A stretch of 64,000 bases of DNA, taken from assembly GCA_024229115.1 (NCBI GenBank), contig JAAEST010000104.1:1-64000 (forward strand), given 5' to 3'. This DNA comes from Oligoflexia bacterium. Its GTDB lineage: Bacteria; Bdellovibrionota; Bacteriovoracia; Bacteriovoracales; Bacteriovoracaceae. Of this stretch, positions 59,671 through 64,000 are shown piece after piece; position 1 is the first letter of the stretch, and each line of letters starts with the position of its first letter. Under the pieces are notes generated by a model. That model had not been told where the DNA came from. It made no database searches and saw only the letters and a program-made list of their open reading frames with translations. The position numbers were made by a program, and so were the translations under genes.

Positions 59671-62666
59671 TAGCTCACCATTTTAACTGCTTTAAAGTGG
59701 TTATTATTCTTTAGGTACTTAATTAAATCTTTATCCCCTATATGTAATTTATTTGAGATATGATCTAGTGCCTCTTCTAGCTCCATAGATCTTGCTTCAA
59801 TAAAATATTTAACAATAGCGTTTTCATCTTTTGATGAAGCACACATAGCAAGCTCATAAGGGGATAGAATATTCTTAAGAGTCTCTACGAATTGTCCATC
59901 AGACCTTCTTGAAACTACTAGGAATTTATTAAAGGCACCATATAGCCTAGGATAGCGAATCTTTTTAACACCTGTATCATTAATAAGATCAACTCCTCCA
60001 GGGCCAAGATCAAGCATCTGAGAAGTTCTCTCCACATCTTTGTGATTATTTACTCCGCACACAATAAGTCTTTTTGCCTGTGACATGATGATCTCGCCGT
60101 CATCGGCATCATATCTTGAATAATCTCCCATGTGTTGGGTCCCAAGGGTCACATTAAATCCATATTTTCTTGATAAACGACAAAACCTAACGACTACTTT
60201 TCTAATCGATTCGTTTTGAAGTCCAATACCAGCTTCATCAATATAAACACTTCGAGTACGAGACGAGTTTTTATACATATCCTCTAAAATAATATCGATT
60301 AGAAAGATAGAGTAGATGGCCATAAGTTTTGGATCTCTATCTAAATTAAAAAGATCAAAGACGATATAATCAGAGTTAATATTTACGCCTTCTTCGCAGT
60401 CAAAGAAAGGATAGTCTCCGTCAATTGTCCACTTTTCAAGCCTCTTTAAAAGCTTAGTGGTCTCCTCATCCATTCCCCCTACCTCTTCACCACCAATTTC
60501 TCTAAATGTGCTTGATGAGGCCACGCTCTTGATCATATCAACGATATCTGAAATAACAGGATATCGATCATCAAATTGCTCATAGCTATTTAAAATAAGC
60601 TCTTCAATATCATCTCTAGAAAAGTGTCTTCTATAAGCGTTAAAATCCATCTCTTCACTAGTTGTAGCATCGCTAAGCATAATTCCAAATGTGTCTACAA
60701 TATTTTTTAACCACTCAGCGTTTGGTCTAGAATTCCCTGGGCGAAGCTCAAAGTAATCAACTATCTTATTATCATCTACAATAAGATCACTTCTTACCCC
60801 AAAAATTGATTCAAAAGTTGATTCTTTAAACTTGTCTCCAAAGTTCTCTTTTGACTCAGAATCGATATCTTGAAGCGTTCTGTAATATTCATTAATTTTT
60901 CTTAACGCCTGTCTCTTATCAGTTTCAATCTCACTAGATCTTAAAAGCTCAACAAGCTCATCAATTAAGCTCTTTTTTGGAGAGCTATTTAACTCATGTA
61001 ATCTAAGGATCGCTATAGATGGTTTTTTGGCCTTGTGAAACTGAAACATCTCACTTGTTCCATGTTTTTTAAATGATTCACATCTTTTATAAAATGAGCC
61101 CTGGGTTCCAGCGAAGTCGATTACTCTAATTAACGGGTTTTTTCCTGAAATAATTGAACTCTTTAACTCTATGGCCTGCATGGTGTTCATTACAACTGAT
61201 TTACCCGATCCCATATCTCCACTCATTAGAGTAATAGAGGCTGCTAGTTCAGGATCATATTGCTCAAAAGGCACTAAGGTGTTGGCCGTTGAAAAAAAGT
61301 GATTAATCCCCATATGTTCAATATCTGCTCTAGTAGCATTATAAATAGGAACAAGGTGTGCCGTATTATAAGGAATCTCAATACTGCCCGATAGGAAAAG
61401 ATTAGACATTCTGGCTTGACCTGGAAGGAGTTTATTAAACATAATCTCCTGCCCTCTCTCAATTGCACGCCATTCAGATTGAGCGAGCTTACCAAAGTAT
61501 TTAAAATGAAGCTTTTCATCGAGATTTTTTAGAAATTCATTATAGGTGATTACCGATTCCCTACACTTATTTTTGACAAGTTCCATATCTAGGATAATAG
61601 TGAAGTAGAGGGATAATTCTACCCCTTCTTCTCCACTATCGGCCCATGCCTTATAGGCATTTCTAATTCGATTAGTGTTATTTTGTTCAATATAATCATC
61701 ACCATCATTTGATTCTAAGGATCTAGATTTTAATAGCTCTCTTCTAAATTTTTTCTTGGCCTTTTCATGAGTTATCTTTCTATAGACAACGTGAAAGTTA
61801 AACTCATGTGGCATACTGACGATACCATCTAGGTGTTCTGGTTTTGATATGACATCAGGAGATAATCTATCAAGTTGATAAGTACGAATAAACTTTCCAT
61901 CTAGTTCTACCCAATCAGGACCAAGGGTTCTCATTGTAATGCCAGAATAAAGTTGCTTCCTAATAGACTCACTTGAGTCACTTGATATGCTAAATTTTCC
62001 TGATCGCTTTTCACTAACAATCATTGATCTAAGCAGAGAAATCATTTTTTCTCTAGAATCAAGATCCTCTACACGTACACCCATCGTGTCACTAAATAAT
62101 GCTTCAATCGTATTAACAACGCTATCCACTCTAGTTACAACGGCCCCAAACTTTTTGTAGTACTTAGTAATGGTTTTCTTTGGTGGGACGTCTCTAAACT
62201 TAGAAATAACAACTTCACTAAATCTCTCAAGAGTATCTTTTAGCGAAGGGGCCTCATAAGTTGTAATACAATTAACACAAATATAGAGATCGTCTTCTAA
62301 CACTTCTCCTGAGGTGGCAAGTTTTTTAAGAAACTCTAGTCTTTCAACTGATTCTCTATTTGGCATTTTATAGAATTTTTTATTATTGAAATTATACTTT
62401 CTTCTTTTTTGAATATGATGAATTGTTATATCTTCACCTGAAATATTATTGATTAAATTTTGAATCTGCTTAACTATCCCAAGTCTTTTTTGTGAAGATA
62501 GGCCAGTAGCATTAATTCCTGAGATACGTAAAATTTTAGAAACACTTCCATCATTATTAAAGATATAGGTTCTTCCATTACTCGGTGATTTAGTAATGTC
62601 CATTATATCTAGGTGAGTAAATATTTTATCTGTGTGTATTTCTTCTAATTTGTTTGGGCCTTTCAT
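59670..62666 (-). CDS. VirB4/TraC-type T4SS ATPase
   Basis: The 998-residue product has the ATPase core in its C-terminal half: Walker A GDMGSGKS (about 483-490), Walker B VYIDEAGIG (about 805-813) and LGTQHMGDY, the Gln/His motif typical of VirB4. The N-terminal half contains the long VirB4-type domain (AQSEWRAIERGQEIMFNKLLPGQARMSNLF). VirB4 powers pilus assembly and substrate handling at the inner membrane. It follows VirB3- and VirB2-like genes, the normal order. Confidence 0.9.
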   Translation of the reverse strand: MKGPNKLEEIHTDKIFTHLDIMDITKSPSNGRTYIFNNDGSVSKILRISGINATGLSSQKRLGIVKQIQNLINNISGEDITIHHIQKRRKYNFNNKKFYKMPNRESVERLEFLKKLATSGEVLEDDLYICVNCITTYEAPSLKDTLERFSEVVISKFRDVPPKKTITKYYKKFGAVVTRVDSVVNTIEALFSDTMGVRVEDLDSREKMISLLRSMIVSEKRSGKFSISSDSSESIRKQLYSGITMRTLGPDWVELDGKFIRTYQLDRLSPDVISKPEHLDGIVSMPHEFNFHVVYRKITHEKAKKKFRRELLKSRSLESNDGDDYIEQNNTNRIRNAYKAWADSGEEGVELSLYFTIILDMELVKNKCRESVITYNEFLKNLDEKLHFKYFGKLAQSEWRAIERGQEIMFNKLLPGQARMSNLFLSGSIEIPYNTAHLVPIYNATRADIEHMGINHFFSTANTLVPFEQYDPELAASITLMSGDMGSGKSVVMNTMQAIELKSSIISGKNPLIRVIDFAGTQGSFYKRCESFKKHGTSEMFQFHKAKKPSIAILRLHELNSSPKKSLIDELVELLRSSEIETDKRQALRKINEYYRTLQDIDSESKENFGDKFKESTFESIFGVRSDLIVDDNKIVDYFELRPGNSRPNAEWLKNIVDTFGIMLSDATTSEEMDFNAYRRHFSRDDIEELILNSYEQFDDRYPVISDIVDMIKSVASSSTFREIGGEEVGGMDEETTKLLKRLEKWTIDGDYPFFDCEEGVNINSDYIVFDLFNLDRDPKLMAIYSIFLIDIILEDMYKNSSRTRSVYIDEAGIGLQNESIRKVVVRFCRLSRKYGFNVTLGTQHMGDYSRYDADDGEIIMSQAKRLIVCGVNNHKDVERTSQMLDLGPGGVDLINDTGVKKIRYPRLYGAFNKFLVVSRRSDGQFVETLKNILSPYELAMCASSKDENAIVKYFIEARSMELEEALDHISNKLHIGDKDLIKYLKNNNHFKAVKMVS

Positions 62667-62679
62667 CTCTCTTCCTAAG

Positions 62680-63018
62680 TTATAAGTCTAAATCCTCTAG
62701 ACTATTTCCAGAATTATAAACTTCACTATCTAACACATCTGATAGATGAAGTGTTTGGTTATCATCCCACGATGAGTTTAAGATACTTTCTGTTGTTAAG
62801 AAGTGGAAGGTTCTTAACCAGTAAATTGGTGAGTGTCTTTGAAATAAAAACAAAGATAAGGCAAACTCGATAGGTATTATTACAAGTAACATTACTAATC
62901 CCAAATTCTGAGAGATATACAAAGTCACTGATAGTAATAAAAAGAAGAAAGCAAAAGATAAGAAGCTTGGAACTTCTAATCTTTTATCTGGACTTAAGTT
63001 TAAAAATCGAGTTGCCAT
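62680..63018 (-). CDS. VirB3/TraL-like inner-membrane protein
   Basis: The 112-residue product has two adjacent spans (about 20-36 and 40-58), a positively charged end of the first half (LFQRHSPIYWLRTFHF) and a polar tail. This fits VirB3 size and topology and lies exactly between VirB2- and VirB4-like genes. Sequence similarity is low, so position is the main evidence. Confidence 0.65.
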   Translation of the reverse strand: MATRFLNLSPDKRLEVPSFLSFAFFFLLLSVTLYISQNLGLVMLLVIIPIEFALSLFLFQRHSPIYWLRTFHFLTTESILNSSWDDNQTLHLSDVLDSEVYNSGNSLEDLDL

Positions 63019-63034
63019 ATCTATTTATCTACCT

Positions 63035-63400
63035 TTAAAGAGTTGGAACGATCGCATTTAAAATCTTGTCGTATTGTGTAGATAAAACAATACCGATAAC
63101 GATAATTACGGCATCTGTTAAAAGATTTGCTACTGTCCCTTGAATGAGGTTTTTTAGAAACTCAATCACCTTAATCCCTGTAGCAATTCTAAATACCCAC
63201 TTCATAAATTCAACGGCATTTCTATCCGTCATCATCTCCACAAACCCTTCAGCATGAACACCAGTGGAAAGTGTCATACACATTACCATTGCGACCATAG
63301 CAAAAGTGAGCGCTTCGAACGCATTTTGAGCAATCCTATATGGATTGATTGCCTTAATTTTTACGACCGCAGGCCTAGTCTTGTTGAGATTTCCCTTCAT
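63035..63400 (-). CDS. VirB2/TrbC-like pilin
   Basis: ATG 63400 has AGGAGG 6 nt upstream and is preferred over the TTG- or GTG-type start at 63466. The 121-residue product has a long basic N-terminus, a hydrophobic signal region ending in VHAEG (cleavage site near residue 50) and two membrane spans in the mature part (WVFRIATGIKVIEF and LTDAVIIVIGIVLS). This is the layout of VirB2/TrbC pilins, which build the T4SS pilus. Confidence 0.7.
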   Translation of the reverse strand: MKGNLNKTRPAVVKIKAINPYRIAQNAFEALTFAMVAMVMCMTLSTGVHAEGFVEMMTDRNAVEFMKWVFRIATGIKVIEFLKNLIQGTVANLLTDAVIIVIGIVLSTQYDKILNAIVPTL

Positions 63401-63408
63401 ATATCCTC

Positions 63409-63999
63409 CTAGAAAGGTCCTTTGAGTAGCCTTACTAAGGCACCTCGTTTTATTTTTGGTGGGCAATATGAATGCCCCTTAGTAATTGATTCGAGTCCAT
63501 CAACAATTGCGTGATTTATGTCTGCAATTGTTAAAGAGAGAAGAACTGGGGAACTTGTTAAGAGAAGAAGGACGCCTTTAATAAAAGTTAATGGCTCTCT
63601 TAAAAGCATCGCCCAATTCAACCTCTCATCTACTCCATCGAGAAAACTCAAGGTTTCGGGAAAAAATATGGAAATAATTTTTAAGGCAGCGTAGAGATAT
63701 AAAAGACGAATGAATGTCCCAAATATTGGAAGATGACTTGTCCCTCGGTGTGTAAAGAGATAGGCGTAAGGTGCCCAGAAGTAGAACCAAAGTCTGTTGA
63801 TAGCACGTAGAGGGTAGTAAAAAAGAGGAGATAAGATGTTTCGAAGTGGCTTAATCCCTAAGGACAGTAGTGGAATAAAAACGTTGAAAACCCCTTTATG
63901 CAGAGTGCTTCCAAGTGGAAAATGACCTTTACCAGGTCTATTTATATCGTGATCAAGATCAGGGCTTAGAAAATAAGAAAAATAAAGATAGCAAAAGAC
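63409..63999 (-). CDS. DUF2227-family membrane protein, 5'-truncated
   Basis: The frame is open to the window edge; a TTG at 63651 would be an artefactual start. The visible 196 residues carry the DUF2227 signature: FLSPDLDH near the edge, then RLWFYFWAPYAYLFTHRGTSH, IFGTFIRLLYLYAAL, and near the end a membrane segment and ADINHAIVD. The Asp/His residues are taken as metal ligands in this family, whose role is unknown. It lies directly upstream of the VirB2-like gene, 9 nt away. Confidence 0.75.
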   Translation of the reverse strand, partial: VFCYLYFSYFLSPDLDHDINRPGKGHFPLGSTLHKGVFNVFIPLLSLGIKPLRNILSPLFYYPLRAINRLWFYFWAPYAYLFTHRGTSHLPIFGTFIRLLYLYAALKIISIFFPETLSFLDGVDERLNWAMLLREPLTFIKGVLLLLTSSPVLLSLTIADINHAIVDGLESITKGHSYCPPKIKRGALVRLLKGPF

Positions 64000-64000
64000 A

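Noticed and set aside
1-64000. CRISPR arrays, tRNA or rRNA genes, insertion sequences
   Set aside because: I found no regularly spaced repeats, no cloverleaf or rRNA-like stretches, and no transposase motif. A covariance scan would be the decisive check.

Overview
The window is AT-rich, densely coding bacterial DNA, mostly on the minus strand. It looks like part of a large conjugative plasmid or integrative element (or a chromosomal region derived from one). Low GC, many short secreted or lipid-anchored proteins, a membrane Ser/Thr kinase and very divergent type IV secretion (T4SS) genes suggest a Bdellovibrionota-like host such as the Bacteriovorax/Halobacteriovorax group. That placement is inference from style; there is no rRNA or other marker gene in the window.

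Layout. 1-4.3 kb: a truncated hypothetical gene, small membrane or periplasmic genes, ssb, and a membrane-anchored Mrr-type nuclease. 4.3-15.8 kb: minus-strand operons with a VirB8-VirB9-VirB10-like T4SS core (11.9-8.3 kb), a C5 cytosine methyltransferase, a protein resembling a sigma factor, and several periplasmic proteins. 15.8-20 kb: RecJ and RecE-type nucleases. 20-28 kb: hypothetical genes, a large lipoprotein, a RecD-like helicase and a membrane Ser/Thr kinase. 28-33.6 kb: small genes, a GC-rich palindromic island, a convergent PIN-nuclease/ImmA-peptidase pair and a GIY-YIG-like gene. 33.6-37 kb: two exported proteins. 37-47.5 kb: an accessory island with two related nucleotidyltransferase/HTH cassettes, HicAB, an ApeA-like HEPN protein, a HigBA-like pair and membrane proteins of unknown role. 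47.6-64 kb: a second T4SS block with VirB6-like, VirB4, VirB3-like and VirB2-like genes, a DUF2227 protein, periplasmic proteins, Cys-rich miniproteins, and a pair resembling a degenerate SNF2 ATPase and RdgC.

Regulation. Three repeated promoter-region elements divide many of the genes. Motif A (CGATTGAGWAG, ten copies) precedes the T4SS-linked operons, ssb and two lipoprotein or membrane genes, always in the direction of transcription. Motif B (ATAGTGTATACTGTT, with the -10 hexamer TATACT inside it) precedes ssb, recE and a small acidic-protein gene, with a variant before recJ. Motif C (TATGGGCCAnATCnCATA, five copies) lies 53-65 nt before five start codons, with a -10-like hexamer 17-19 nt further on. 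The T4SS core operon also encodes the sigma-like protein, so a dedicated transcription programme for transfer is plausible. No relaxase, coupling protein (VirD4) or VirB11 is visible here; if present they lie outside.
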